The notes beneath the pieces were generated by a model, which did no database searches, was not told where the DNA came from, and saw nothing but the letters and a program-made list of their open reading frames with translations. Positions 33,686 to 42,640 of a stretch of 64,000 bases of DNA are shown in pieces. How positions within the stretch are numbered: the stretch's first letter is position 1; each line of letters opens with the position of its first letter. A program made the translations under genes and the position numbers. This stretch comes from Mucilaginibacter sp. UR6-1 (GTDB taxonomy: Bacteria > Bacteroidota > Bacteroidia > Sphingobacteriales > Sphingobacteriaceae): NCBI RefSeq assembly GCF_020880975.1, contig NZ_JAJIWP010000003.1, positions 186,001 to 250,000 on the forward strand, in the 5' to 3' direction.

Positions 33686-34260
33686 GGTTTGCAGCTATAT
33701 TGGCGGCGCTGATATTGCTGTTGGCGGCCTGTAACGATGATCAAGATTATTCGCCCAAGCCAAGGGGATATTTTCGGATTTATTACCCTGAGAAAGCATA
33801 CCGCTTATATAATGAGGGCTGCCCTTACAGCTTTCAATATCCCGTATATGCCAATATCAGCCCTGACCCAAAAGCCGCGACCAATAGTTGCTGGATAAAC
33901 ATGAACTTTAAGCAGTTTAAAGGAGTGCTGCATTTAAGCTATCAGCCCGTAACCTCAAAAAAAATATTTAACGAGTTGGTTGAGGATGCCCACACCTTTG
34001 CTTTTAAACACACGGTAAAGGCTACTTCTATTGATGAAGGTTATATCAGCTACCCCGATCGTAAAGTTTACGGCCTGTATTACACCATTGATGGTAACGC
34101 GGCATCATCTGTACAGTTTTTTTTGACCGACAGCACCAAACATTATCTGCGCGGGGCATTATACTTTAGCAGCGAACCACGTTTGGATTCTATACAACCG
34201 GTGCTTGATTTTGTAAAGCAGGATGTTGACAGGATGATCAAAACATTCAGGTGGAAGTAG
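33682..34260 (+). CDS. gldD: gliding-motility lipoprotein GldD
   Basis: A 192-residue lipoprotein (MRFAAILAALILLLAAC, Cys17) of the GldD family, an envelope component needed for Bacteroidota gliding in studied flavobacteria. The mature part opens with YSPKPRGYFRI and ends DRMIKTFRWK, both typical. ATG 33682 gives a clean lipoprotein signal and the ATGA overlap with aroE; an ATG at 33649 would add 11 residues before it. The last 65 bases are duplicated exactly at 34580-34644, downstream of a small inserted gene. Confidence 0.9.
   Translation: MRFAAILAALILLLAACNDDQDYSPKPRGYFRIYYPEKAYRLYNEGCPYSFQYPVYANISPDPKAATNSCWINMNFKQFKGVLHLSYQPVTSKKIFNELVEDAHTFAFKHTVKATSIDEGYISYPDRKVYGLYYTIDGNAASSVQFFLTDSTKHYLRGALYFSSEPRLDSIQPVLDFVKQDVDRMIKTFRWK
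34196..34260 (+). repeat. 65-bp direct repeat, copy 1 (gldD 3' end)
   Basis: From AACCGGTGCTTG to GTGGAAGTAG, including the gldD stop codon. Identical over all 65 bases to 34580-34644. Flanking bases differ on both sides. Confidence 0.97.
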
Positions 34261-34579
34261 AGTATGAAACAATTTGCCAGATATCTGCAAATCATAGTAT
34301 TGCTTGTAACTGTTTATGTTTGGGGGTGCTTGCGCTTACAGGTAGATATAGCGGCATCAAAAAACAATGCACTTATGATGGAGCGTATTGAAAATATAAA
34401 AAAAGAACAAAATGTTGATACTTTAAAGGCTGCTGCAATAAATGAAATAAAAGCCGGGCGCAGAGCTTTTACCGAATATTCAGATAGATCAGGTTATCTC
34501 TCTCTAATTTTAATTGCTGTAATAGTTTGTCAATTATTTATGTTATTTGATTCTTCGGTTCGAATTAAATGATTTTAAT
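34261..34579 (+). other. 319-base segment between the two gldD-tail copies (probable insertion)
   Basis: Enclosed by a perfect 65-bp direct repeat. It holds one ORF and almost nothing else. It looks more AT-rich than its neighbours. No terminal inverted repeats or transposase are visible. It could be an inserted cassette whose arrival duplicated the gldD 3' end, or a native gene with a later tail duplication. Confidence 0.55.
34264..34572 (+). CDS. 102-residue hypothetical membrane protein
   Basis: Protein of unknown family with two hydrophobic segments: residues about 6-22 (IIVLLVTVYVWGC) and 77-97 (SLILIAVIVCQLFMLF). Between them is a charged, helical region (ERIENIKKEQNVDTLKAAAINEIKAG) likely to lie outside the membrane. 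WGC at 20-22 is a weak lipobox. It starts 4 bases after the gldD stop. The gene fills the segment between the two 65-bp repeat copies. Codon use is more AT-rich than in neighbours. No function can be assigned. Confidence 0.7.
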   Translation: MKQFARYLQIIVLLVTVYVWGCLRLQVDIAASKNNALMMERIENIKKEQNVDTLKAAAINEIKAGRRAFTEYSDRSGYLSLILIAVIVCQLFMLFDSSVRIK

Positions 34580-34644
34580 AACCGGTGCTTGATTTTGTAA
34601 AGCAGGATGTTGACAGGATGATCAAAACATTCAGGTGGAAGTAG
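34580..34644 (+). repeat. 65-bp direct repeat, copy 2 (orphan gldD 3' end)
   Basis: Exact second copy of the gldD tail, 384 bases downstream of the first and without a start codon of its own, so it is not translated as gldD. Confidence 0.97.
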
Positions 34645-34741
34645 GCCGTCAATATATCATGGCGGGATCAACAATGTAGTACAATATAACAAGCCCAGCC
34701 AAAAAATACTTTTCGCCGCCACCTTTTTAGCCTAATTTGAA

Positions 34742-34749
34742 TACTTTTG
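34742..34749 (+). promoter_or_regulatory. -7 box TACTTTTG for MBL hydrolase
   Basis: Exact TAnnTTTG match only 5 bases before the ATG at 34755, implying a leaderless transcript if used. Confidence 0.45.
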
Positions 34750-34754
34750 CTGCC

Positions 34755-35396
34755 ATGGCTAAGGTTCAGTGCTTCGTAAACAATCCATTTCAGGAAAATA
34801 CTTACCTGTTGTATGATGATAGCGGCGAATGCGCCATTATTGATCCGGGTATGTACACCGGTGCCGAGCAAAATGCCGTAGTAAGTTTTATTGCCGAAAA
34901 TAGCCTCAAGCCCGTATTGCTATTAAATACCCATTGCCATATTGACCATGTACTGGGCAATAAGTTCGTGTTCGATCAATACGGTTTAAAGCCAAAGTTT
35001 CATATCGGCGAAACTGTGGTGCTTAACCACGCTCCGGTAAGCGCGCAGCAAATGGGGTTCCGTTATGAAAACTCACCTTTGCCGGATGAATATCTGCCCG
35101 AAAGCGGTACCATCAGTTTTGGTGATACCACGCTCGAACTGATTTTCGCCCCCGGCCACTCGCCCGCGCACTTGTGCTTTTATGATAAGCAGGATGATAT
35201 TTTGATAGGCGGCGATGTGCTTTTCAGGGGCAGCATAGGCCGTACTGATCTGCCGGGAGGCAATCATGCTCAATTATTAAAAAACATTCGCGAAAAATTA
35301 TTTGTTCTGCCTGCGGATTGTACGGTATATCCCGGCCATGGCCCTGAAACCACTATCGGGTTTGAAAAACAATACAATCCCTTTTTTAACGATTAA
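34755..35396 (+). CDS. MBL-fold metallohydrolase (glyoxalase II-like)
   Basis: A 213-residue cytoplasmic beta-lactamase-fold hydrolase. Metal ligands are readable: THCHIDHVLGN (H-x-H-x-DH), a His in APGHSPAHL, Asp in IGGDVLF and the final His in PGHGPET. The layout matches glyoxalase-II-like thioesterases and related hydrolases. ATG 34755 is chosen over 34737 because the upstream codons overlap the promoter box. Substrate not determined. The permease gene follows after 22 bases. Confidence 0.88.
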   Translation: MAKVQCFVNNPFQENTYLLYDDSGECAIIDPGMYTGAEQNAVVSFIAENSLKPVLLLNTHCHIDHVLGNKFVFDQYGLKPKFHIGETVVLNHAPVSAQQMGFRYENSPLPDEYLPESGTISFGDTTLELIFAPGHSPAHLCFYDKQDDILIGGDVLFRGSIGRTDLPGGNHAQLLKNIREKLFVLPADCTVYPGHGPETTIGFEKQYNPFFND

Positions 35397-35418
35397 TACT
35401 TAGCACACAGCCCTCAAC

Positions 35419-36645
35419 TTGAACACCTCGGTATACATAGCCAAACGCTACCTTTTTTCGCGTAAAAAGGTGCATGCCATCAATATCATATCGGGCATAT
35501 CCATGCTTGGTGTGTTTGTGGGCAGCGCGGCGCTGATCATTATCCTGTCGGTATTCAACGGTTTTGAGAAAGTGATACTGTCGCTGTACAGCAATTTTAG
35601 TCCTGAACTGAAGATAGAGGCCAAACTGGGCAAAACCTTTAACCCTGATACTACCTACTTTACAAATCTGCAAAAGGATGAACGCATATTTTCGTACACC
35701 GAGGTATTGCAGGAGAAGGTGTTACTGCGTTATGGCAGCAAGCAATTTATCGGCACATTAAAAGGCGTTAGCAATAGCTTCTTAAAAAACACACAACTGG
35801 ACAGTACCATCATGTCGGGTTCATTCACCCTGATGATGGATGGGAAGAATTACGCCGTTATAGGTACAACCATACAATCAAGCCTTGGGGTTAACGTTTA
35901 TGATCCTAATGCCAACCTGCAGATCTATTCGCCGCGGCGCAATGCCGCCGCCGCATCTAACCCGCTTAATGAGTTTGTGGTACGCAATATTACTCCGTCG
36001 GGCGTGTTTGGTATACAGCAGGATTTTGATGATATTGTAGTAACCTCGCTTAGCTTTGCCCGCGATTTGTTAGACGAACCCAAGCAGGTATCATCATTAG
36101 AGCTCAACTTTAAAAAGGGTACTAACATTAACCAGGTTCAGCAGGATATTGAGCAGCATATTGGCAAACAATTTTATGTAAAAAGCCGCATGCAGCAAAA
36201 TACCGAACTATATAAAACGTTGAATTACGAGCGATGGTCGGTATTTATGATATTAACATTTGTGCTCATCATCGCGGTATTTAATATAATTGGCTCATTA
36301 ACCATGCTGGTAATTGATAAACGTAAGGATATTGCCATACTTACCAGCCTGGGCGCGGGTAAAAAGCTGATACAGGGCATCTTCTTTTTTGAGGGGATGA
36401 TGATATCAATAATAGGTTGTGTAGCCGGTATTATTGTGGGTCTGATATTTTGTATATTACAGCAACATTACGGATTGATACGCATGGGCGGGGCATTAAC
36501 GGTTATTGATGCTTACCCTGTGGATTTGAAAATAGCCGATTTTGGCCTCGTTTTTTTAACCGTTTTAATAATAGCGGTAATAGCCTCGGGCATAAGTGCC
36601 AGGCTTAGTGTTAAAGGATTAAGTGAAATAAAGCAGGATCTATAA
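35419..36645 (+). CDS. LolC/LolE-like ABC transporter permease (FtsX domain)
   Basis: A 408-residue inner-membrane permease of the lipoprotein-releasing type. It begins VYIAKRYLFSRKKVHAI, a hallmark of LolC/E, with a first membrane span at about 22-45 and three more at 270-400 in the FtsX domain (KRKDIAILTSLGAGKKLI). The large periplasmic domain lies between. The start must be TTG at 35419: an in-frame stop (TAG at 35401) precedes it and no ATG lies before the conserved start. The matching LolD ATPase is not in the window. Confidence 0.88.
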   Translation: MNTSVYIAKRYLFSRKKVHAINIISGISMLGVFVGSAALIIILSVFNGFEKVILSLYSNFSPELKIEAKLGKTFNPDTTYFTNLQKDERIFSYTEVLQEKVLLRYGSKQFIGTLKGVSNSFLKNTQLDSTIMSGSFTLMMDGKNYAVIGTTIQSSLGVNVYDPNANLQIYSPRRNAAAASNPLNEFVVRNITPSGVFGIQQDFDDIVVTSLSFARDLLDEPKQVSSLELNFKKGTNINQVQQDIEQHIGKQFYVKSRMQQNTELYKTLNYERWSVFMILTFVLIIAVFNIIGSLTMLVIDKRKDIAILTSLGAGKKLIQGIFFFEGMMISIIGCVAGIIVGLIFCILQQHYGLIRMGGALTVIDAYPVDLKIADFGLVFLTVLIIAVIASGISARLSVKGLSEIKQDL

Positions 36646-36650
36646 ATTAA

Positions 36651-37028
36651 ATGATGCATTCATCATCTGTTAAATATGTGTTTTTAGGTTGCGCCGTTTT
36701 GTTAATGGCCATGGCATCATGCGGTGGCGGTAACTATAGCAACAAGCCTAAAGTTTATAAAGGCCTTTACAGTTTTGGCCCCGAGATAAAATCATTCAGC
36801 GAGTGCGGGCGCGAAAAGGAGTTTTGGGTTACCGATAGCTCAGCGCAGCTTGAACTTGAATACTCGCAACTTAACTTTGAAAAACCGTATGAACCGGTGT
36901 ATGTAGAGGTTGAGGGCGTAAAGGTACCGTCAGATAAGGATGGCCTTGGAGCGGAGTATGACAGCACGCTGGTGGTGCGCAAACTCATCAAAATAACCCG
37001 GGAAATTCCGCAGGATATTTGCCATTAA
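36651..37028 (+). CDS. COG3650-like lipoprotein (NlpE C-terminal-like)
   Basis: A 125-residue lipoprotein with signal ending LMAMASC (Cys24). The mature domain contains YKGLYSFGPEIKSFSECG, KEFWVTDSSA and EPVYVEVEG, a pattern found in small envelope proteins related to the NlpE/COG3650 group. Role unknown; possibly envelope stress. It starts 5 bases after the permease stop and is likely in the same transcript. Confidence 0.7.
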   Translation: MMHSSSVKYVFLGCAVLLMAMASCGGGNYSNKPKVYKGLYSFGPEIKSFSECGREKEFWVTDSSAQLELEYSQLNFEKPYEPVYVEVEGVKVPSDKDGLGAEYDSTLVVRKLIKITREIPQDICH

Positions 37029-37129
37029 CTGTACCCGCTTAAACAATCAAAACAAATTAGCGGCTTATAGCTTTTAATATTAGCTTTAAGCTTTTAACCA
37101 TGCGGCTTTAGCCCTATAAACTTCTTATC

Positions 37130-37501
37130 ATGGAATCAAAACGTCAGCAAAAATTTGCGGGAGTAATTCAACAGGATCTTGCCGCTATATTTCAGCGCGA
37201 AGGCGCGGCTTACTTGCCCGATACGCTTGTAACTATAACAAAAGTACGTGTAACGCCCGATTTGGCTATAGCGCGTGTTTTTTTGAGCTTTTTTAACAGT
37301 CAAAATAACCAGCAGGCTTTGCAGTTGGTAAAATCGCACGCCTCCGAGATCAGGTATAAACTGGGTGCCCGTATTAAAGATCAGGTGCGCATCATCCCGC
37401 AGCTTGAGTTTTTTGTGGATGATACCAGCGAATATGTTGAGCGTATGGACAAGCTTTTTGATAAAATCAGCAAAGAGCCGCGCCAGCCCGATACTGAATA
37501 A
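37130..37501 (+). CDS. rbfA: ribosome-binding factor A
   Basis: Binds the 30S subunit during late 16S rRNA maturation and cold adaptation. The 123-residue protein has the single KH-like domain: SKRQQKFAGVIQQDLAAI at the start, VTITKVRVTPDLAIARVF and the helical HASEIRYKLGARIKDQVRI with PQLEFFVDD near the end. Length is normal. It is followed after 11 bases by the M23-type gene. Confidence 0.94.
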   Translation: MESKRQQKFAGVIQQDLAAIFQREGAAYLPDTLVTITKVRVTPDLAIARVFLSFFNSQNNQQALQLVKSHASEIRYKLGARIKDQVRIIPQLEFFVDDTSEYVERMDKLFDKISKEPRQPDTE

Positions 37502-37512
37502 TTTTTTTAGCC

Positions 37513-38220
37513 ATGGGAAAAGCATCGGTTACATTGGCGGCACATTTGGCAATTGCTGAAGTGCCCGTTTCGGTAGTAGTTGATTTTGACAGCGGTACAG
37601 ATAAGCTTTTGCGTATTGACCTTACCGATGCCAATACCGCCCTCACGCCGCAAATAGTTGATGATGTTGAGGCATTCAGTAACTGGGTAAATACCAATCT
37701 TGACGATGCGGCCTGCCGGTACGGTATTGGTGGTTACCTGGAGAACCGAACTATTTACGCAGGCAGGCAATTATTCAGCGATGCCGGTGAAGCCCGTAGC
37801 CTGCATTTGGGCGTTGATATATGGGCAGCCGCCGGTACCGTTGTACGTGCTGCGCTTGATGGTACGGTGCATAGCTTTAAGGATAATGCCGGGCAAGGCG
37901 ACTATGGCCCCACCATCATACTTCAGCACAATGTAAACGGACTCACACTCTATAGTTTGTACGGACATTTAAACCGGGCTTCGCTGCAGCATTTGCAGGT
38001 TGGGAAACAGGTACATGCCGGGCAAAAAATAGCGGAGTTTGGCGCTGCCGATGAGAACGGCAACTGGCCGCCGCATCTGCATTTTCAGTTAATGCTGGAT
38101 ATGCAGGGCAATCAGGGCGATTTTCCTGGCGTGTGCAAACCATCTCAAAAAGCGGAATACCTCGAAATTATTGCCGACCCTAATTTGCTGCTGAACTTTT
38201 TGCCTGAAGATTATAAATAA
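37513..38220 (+). CDS. M23-family metallopeptidase-like protein without signal peptide
   Basis: A 235-residue protein whose C-terminal half is an LytM/M23 domain: HLGVDIWA (Zn-binding His and Asp), YSLYGHL and PPHLHFQL with the H-x-H pair. These residues suit a zinc endopeptidase acting on peptidoglycan. The N-terminus (MGKASVTLAAHLAIAEVPVS) is not a convincing signal peptide, so location is unclear. Its 3' end overlaps the converging DUF1624 gene by 10 bases. Confidence 0.8.
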   Translation: MGKASVTLAAHLAIAEVPVSVVVDFDSGTDKLLRIDLTDANTALTPQIVDDVEAFSNWVNTNLDDAACRYGIGGYLENRTIYAGRQLFSDAGEARSLHLGVDIWAAAGTVVRAALDGTVHSFKDNAGQGDYGPTIILQHNVNGLTLYSLYGHLNRASLQHLQVGKQVHAGQKIAEFGAADENGNWPPHLHFQLMLDMQGNQGDFPGVCKPSQKAEYLEIIADPNLLLNFLPEDYK

Positions 38221-39362
38221 CTCAGCCACCATTGTTTATGCGTCATTTTATACTTCATATACCACCGGCAGGGGAAGTATAAAATAAATACGCACAGCAG
38301 CCACATCAGGTAAACAAAGTATAACGGGGCACCTTGTTTTGGCCCCTCGCCGTTGTTGCCTGCCATAACTATTAAATAGGCGATAAAAGCCATCAGGCGC
38401 AGCAGGTACAGGTGCAGTATGTAATAAAACATGGGCACCCGGCCAAATACCACCATAATATTGGTAAAACGGTTGCCTGCATACTCAAAGCCTGCTAAAA
38501 GCAGGTTGCATGCGCCAAGCGTTATCAGCAGGTAATCTAACGATGGCGGATATTTTTGTACGTTGATAAACGACAGGATGGTACGATGCCACACCCCTTG
38601 ATCCGTCCACGGGTTTGGATCGCCGTAAATATTGATAAACCGTAGCACCACGAACAGCGCTAATGATGACAGCCCAATGGTTAACAGCAGCGGCTGCCTT
38701 TTAGCAGGATCAAGCTTAAAGATGCCGCCAAATACATAGCCTAAGGCCATAACGCCTATCCACGGTATCAGCGGGTACAAAACAAATACTTTGGTGTAGC
38801 CTGTTAATTGTATAATGCCTTGTATGTGCAAAATACTCCAAACAGTACCCCAGGGAGCTTGTAGCTGGTCGGCTTTGATGCCGTCCAAAGCGTTGTGCCC
38901 GAATATCATGATGAGCCCAAAGGTGGCAATTACAGCGCGTGGCAAATAAATAAGTCCGGCTAATACCATCATGCTGATGCCTAAAGCCCAGATCACCTGT
39001 ATAAATACAAAATCGAACTTAATATTTAATGACCAGCCGAAGCGTATAACCGTTAGTTCGAGTAACACCAGCCATATACCGCGGCTTAGCAAAAATTTGG
39101 CGGCCTCGCCCTTGGTTTTACCCCTGCTAAAAGAGAGGAAAGCGCCCGTGCCGGCTAAAAAAACAAAAGTAGGCGCGCAAAAATGTGTTATAAAACGGGT
39201 CAGGAATAATGATGTTGAAGCCTTGGTGAGGTCGGTAGGATCAAATTGCTGCGGCATAAAAAAATCGCGTGCATGGTCTAACGCCATAATTACCATAATA
39301 AGGCCGCGCGTAATATCTATTGAGTCGACCCTTTTTTTAGGCTGAACAACAAAATCGGTCAT
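38211..39362 (-). CDS. DUF1624/heparan-alpha-glucosaminide N-acetyltransferase-like membrane protein
   Basis: A 383-residue polytopic protein of the acyltransferase-related DUF1624 family. It starts with [27 protein letters not shown], the typical first span with its conserved Asp-His-Ala-Arg, and shows about ten further hydrophobic segments, including the block [17 protein letters not shown]. Relatives transfer acyl groups across or at membranes; actual substrate here is unknown. Single gene, minus strand, with its 3' end overlapping the M23-type gene. Confidence 0.85.
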   Translation of the reverse strand: MTDFVVQPKKRVDSIDITRGLIMVIMALDHARDFFMPQQFDPTDLTKASTSLFLTRFITHFCAPTFVFLAGTGAFLSFSRGKTKGEAAKFLLSRGIWLVLLELTVIRFGWSLNIKFDFVFIQVIWALGISMMVLAGLIYLPRAVIATFGLIMIFGHNALDGIKADQLQAPWGTVWSILHIQGIIQLTGYTKVFVLYPLIPWIGVMALGYVFGGIFKLDPAKRQPLLLTIGLSSLALFVVLRFINIYGDPNPWTDQGVWHRTILSFINVQKYPPSLDYLLITLGACNLLLAGFEYAGNRFTNIMVVFGRVPMFYYILHLYLLRLMAFIAYLIVMAGNNGEGPKQGAPLYFVYLMWLLCVFILYFPCRWYMKYKMTHKQWWLSYL

Positions 39363-39456
39363 TGTAATAAAGTTTAATGCAACTTACATAAAACTAATCT
39401 ATATACAAGGCTTAAATTTAATTTATAGCCTTATGATATGTAACTTCGCGGTTCAG

Positions 39457-40884
39457 ATGCAAAGAGAGCAGATTTCGGTATTCGATATATTCAAGATAGG
39501 CATAGGGCCATCAAGTTCGCACACGTTAGGCCCCTGGCGTGCGGCACAGCAATTTGTACAGTTGCTGACTGATGCGGGTGCCTTGCCGCAGGTGGTGCAG
39601 GTAAAGGTGCTGTTGTACGGCTCGCTGGCAAAAACCGGCAAGGGCCACGGTACCGATATCGCCATACTGTTGGGCCTAAGCGGGGATGACCCGGTTACCT
39701 GTGAGGTTAACCAGGTAGAGCCGAAAGTTAACGAGATCATCACCTCGAGGCAATTAGTGCTGGGCGATGTAAGGCCCATCAGCTTTTATAAGGATGATGA
39801 CCTGTTATTTTTGTTTAGCCAAAGTTTGCCTTACCACCCCAATGCCGTTACCTTCCAGGCTTTTTTGAGCGATGGTAAGGCTATATCGGCCACATATTAT
39901 TCTATTGGCGGAGGTTTTGTAATTAAGGAAGGGGATGATAACAGCTCCAGAGCGGAGGTAGACCTGCCTTTTCCGATCGATACTGCCCGCGATCTGCTGA
40001 TATGGTGTATGAAAACCGGCCTCAAAATATCTGAGGTGGTGATGGAGAACGAGCTTGCCTGGCGCACCGAAGCCGAAACCCGCGCGGGTGTACTCAATAT
40101 ATTTAGAGTGATAAAAGAATGTATTTACCGTGGATGCCATACCGGAGGCTCATTACCCGGCGGCCTTAACGTGGCACGCCGTGCAGCAAGCCTTAACAAG
40201 CGCCTTACCAAAGGTTTGCCATACAATAACTACGAGGAGTGGGTTAGCGTGATCAGGCAAAGCGGTGACGGTTTTAAAAATATACTGGATTGGGTGAGCT
40301 GCTTCGCGCTGGCTGTTAATGAGGAGAATGCCTCGTTCGGCCGTGTAGTTACTGCGCCAACCAATGGCGCGGCAGGGGTTATACCTGCGGTACTGCAATA
40401 TTACATCGCTTTTTGTGATGGTTTTAGTGATGATAAGATCATCAGGTTTATGATGACGGCATCGGAGGTTGGCAGCATCTTTAAAAAGGGCGCAACCATA
40501 TCAGCCGCCATGGGCGGTTGCCAGGCCGAGATCGGCGTATCATCAGCCATGGCCGCGGCGGCACTTACCGAGTGCCTGGGCGGCTCGCAAAGGCAGGTGC
40601 TAATGGCCGCCGAAATTGCTATGGAGCATCATCTCGGCCTAACGTGCGATCCTATTGGCGGCCTGGTGCAGGTACCTTGCATCGAGCGTAATACCATGGG
40701 CGCCATCAAGGCCATCACGGCATCACAACTGGCACTGCAAACCAATCCCGATAATGCCAAGGTAAGCCTTGACGCGGTGGTAAGAACCATGTGGCAAACT
40801 GCGCAGGATATGAACTCAAAATATAAAGAAACATCTGACGGTGGCCTGGCGGTAAACATACCGATCAGCTTACCTGAATGTTGA
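39457..40884 (+). CDS. sdaA: L-serine ammonia-lyase (serine dehydratase), single chain
   Basis: Iron-sulfur enzyme that converts L-serine to pyruvate and ammonia. ATG 39457 ([20 protein letters not shown]) matches the usual family start; the ATG at 39433 adds eight unlikely residues. The 475-residue protein fuses the beta-domain (SSSHTLGPW near the N-terminus) and alpha-domain ([14 protein letters not shown]). Candidate cluster cysteines are in [17 protein letters not shown] and VPCIERN. Serine-related genes elsewhere in the window are the SerB fusion and glyA. Confidence 0.93.
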   Translation: MQREQISVFDIFKIGIGPSSSHTLGPWRAAQQFVQLLTDAGALPQVVQVKVLLYGSLAKTGKGHGTDIAILLGLSGDDPVTCEVNQVEPKVNEIITSRQLVLGDVRPISFYKDDDLLFLFSQSLPYHPNAVTFQAFLSDGKAISATYYSIGGGFVIKEGDDNSSRAEVDLPFPIDTARDLLIWCMKTGLKISEVVMENELAWRTEAETRAGVLNIFRVIKECIYRGCHTGGSLPGGLNVARRAASLNKRLTKGLPYNNYEEWVSVIRQSGDGFKNILDWVSCFALAVNEENASFGRVVTAPTNGAAGVIPAVLQYYIAFCDGFSDDKIIRFMMTASEVGSIFKKGATISAAMGGCQAEIGVSSAMAAAALTECLGGSQRQVLMAAEIAMEHHLGLTCDPIGGLVQVPCIERNTMGAIKAITASQLALQTNPDNAKVSLDAVVRTMWQTAQDMNSKYKETSDGGLAVNIPISLPEC

Positions 40885-40915
40885 TCCTCAGATAAAAAAA
40901 CAAATCAGCACACCC

Positions 40916-41902
40916 ATGATCAATATTTTCCGATCGTACAACCCGATAGTGATACTGTGGCTGGCAGTGCTGGTTTTTGCCATGCGTATAGGTTATTTAG
41001 TTAATGTGCCCGATAAGCTGGAGTTTATCTTTGTCGAGTCGTTCTCGCGCCTGCTGGTGCCGGTATCCTATGAGTATGCTTTATCGCCATTCTTTAATGT
41101 ATTGCTGGCAGCGTTGCTGGTATTTATACAGGCTTTGTTGCTTAATACCATGGTGAACTACTTTAACCTGCTCAACAAGCCCTCGTATATGCCTGCCTTG
41201 ATGTATATCACGGTATCTGCCTTGTTTACCCCGTTTTTAAGGCTGAGCGCGCCGCTTATATGTAATTTTTTGGTGATATGGCTGCTGTATAAACTATTCA
41301 GCCTTTATAAGGGCAGCGAGGTAAAATCCACCTGTTATGATATGGGGTTGATCGTGGCTCTCGGTTCACTTATCTACCTGCCATTCAGTTGGGTGTTTTT
41401 GGTGGTGTTTATCGCGCTCATTATTTTCAGGCCTTTTAACTGGCGCGAGTGGGCGGCAGTAATTATTGGTTACGCAACCGTATTTTTCTTTTTAGCCGTA
41501 GTGTATTATTGTAATGACAGGATAGGCCGTTTCTCAGGTATATGGCTGCCGCTGGCGGGTAAATTTCCAACAAGCATCAGCATCAATAACTATACTTACA
41601 CGCTGCTTATACCGGTAGTAGTTATACTGGCCATATCGGCCTATAAATTGCAGCAGGGCTTTTTTAAGAGCTATGTACACATCCGCAAATCGTTCCAGTT
41701 ATTGCTGGTGTATTTTGTGGTGGCCGGCTTAGCATTTTATGTAAAACCTGAGTTTCAGCTCAACCATTTTTTGCTTTGCGCTGTGCCTGTGGCCATTACT
41801 TTCGCCTATTATTTTTTGCATGCCACAAGCCGCTGGTTTTACGAAACGCTGTATTTTTTATTAGTGGCGGGCATTATTTACTTTCAGTTTAACACTTTTT
41901 AA
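40916..41902 (+). CDS. DUF6427-like polytopic membrane protein
   Basis: A 328-residue integral membrane protein with about nine hydrophobic segments. The opening MINIFRSYNPIVILWLAVL and the mid-protein FRPFNWREWAAVIIGY resemble a Bacteroidota-restricted family of unknown function. No catalytic motif is visible. It lies between sdaA (31 bases upstream) and purQ (45 bases downstream); purQ has its own promoter box. Confidence 0.7.
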   Translation: MINIFRSYNPIVILWLAVLVFAMRIGYLVNVPDKLEFIFVESFSRLLVPVSYEYALSPFFNVLLAALLVFIQALLLNTMVNYFNLLNKPSYMPALMYITVSALFTPFLRLSAPLICNFLVIWLLYKLFSLYKGSEVKSTCYDMGLIVALGSLIYLPFSWVFLVVFIALIIFRPFNWREWAAVIIGYATVFFFLAVVYYCNDRIGRFSGIWLPLAGKFPTSISINNYTYTLLIPVVVILAISAYKLQQGFFKSYVHIRKSFQLLLVYFVVAGLAFYVKPEFQLNHFLLCAVPVAITFAYYFLHATSRWFYETLYFLLVAGIIYFQFNTF

Positions 41903-41935
41903 CTATAATATTCGTCCAAATTTGAGCCGTTATGT

Positions 41936-41943
41936 TAGCTTTG
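41936..41943 (+). promoter_or_regulatory. -7 box TAGCTTTG for purQ
   Basis: Exact TAnnTTTG match ending 4 bases before the purQ ATG, predicting a leaderless transcript. Confidence 0.45.
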
Positions 41944-41947
41944 TAAC

Positions 41948-42640
41948 ATGAAATTTGGAGTTGTTATATTTCCGGGGTCCAATTGCGATGAAGATATTAT
42001 CTACGTATTGGATAAGATATTGGGTCAGCAGGTAGTACGCCTTTGGCATAAGGATCACGACCTGCAAGGTTGTGATTTTATAGTATTGCCCGGTGGTTTC
42101 TCATTTGGTGATTATTTACGTTCTGGCGCTATTGCCCGTTTTTCGCCAATTATGCAGGAGGTTATACAGTTTGCTGCAAAAGGCGGTTATGTAATGGGTA
42201 TATGCAATGGTTTCCAGATACTGACCGAATCAGGATTGCTTGAAGGTGCCCTGCTGCATAACAAAAACCGTAAATTTATCTGTCATAACACTTTTGTGTT
42301 GCCTCAAACCCAAAATTCATTGCTTACCGCGCAGATTGATGCGCAGCGTGTACTGAAAATTCCGGTAGCGCATGGCGAGGGTAATTATTTTGCTGACGCG
42401 GATACACTGAAATCAATTAATGATAATGACCAGGTATTGTTCAGGTATTGTGATGAGGCGGGTAATATAACTGATGATGCCAATCCTAACGGTACACTGC
42501 AAAACATTGCAGGCATCACCAATAAAAACCGTAATGTGTTTGGTTTTATGCCACATCCTGAGCGCGCCGCCGATGCTGTGCTTGCCAATGAGGATGGCCT
42601 GGCTATTTTTGAATCAATATTATCAATGGTGAAGGCCTGA
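41948..42640 (+). CDS. purQ: phosphoribosylformylglycinamidine synthase, glutaminase subunit
   Basis: Class I glutamine amidotransferase subunit that feeds ammonia to PurL in step four of purine synthesis. The 230-residue protein has FPGSNCDED, the oxyanion-turn LPGGFSFGDYLR, the nucleophile in GICNGFQ and the His/Glu of the triad in PHPERAAD. This implies a small-PurL plus PurQ (and PurS) system, as opposed to the large fused PurL. It overlaps coaX by one base (TGATG). Confidence 0.93.
   Translation: MKFGVVIFPGSNCDEDIIYVLDKILGQQVVRLWHKDHDLQGCDFIVLPGGFSFGDYLRSGAIARFSPIMQEVIQFAAKGGYVMGICNGFQILTESGLLEGALLHNKNRKFICHNTFVLPQTQNSLLTAQIDAQRVLKIPVAHGEGNYFADADTLKSINDNDQVLFRYCDEAGNITDDANPNGTLQNIAGITNKNRNVFGFMPHPERAADAVLANEDGLAIFESILSMVKA

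Noticed and set aside
34261..34579. Insertion sequence
   Set aside because: No transposase, no terminal inverted repeats, and the 65-bp flanking repeat is far longer than usual target-site duplications.
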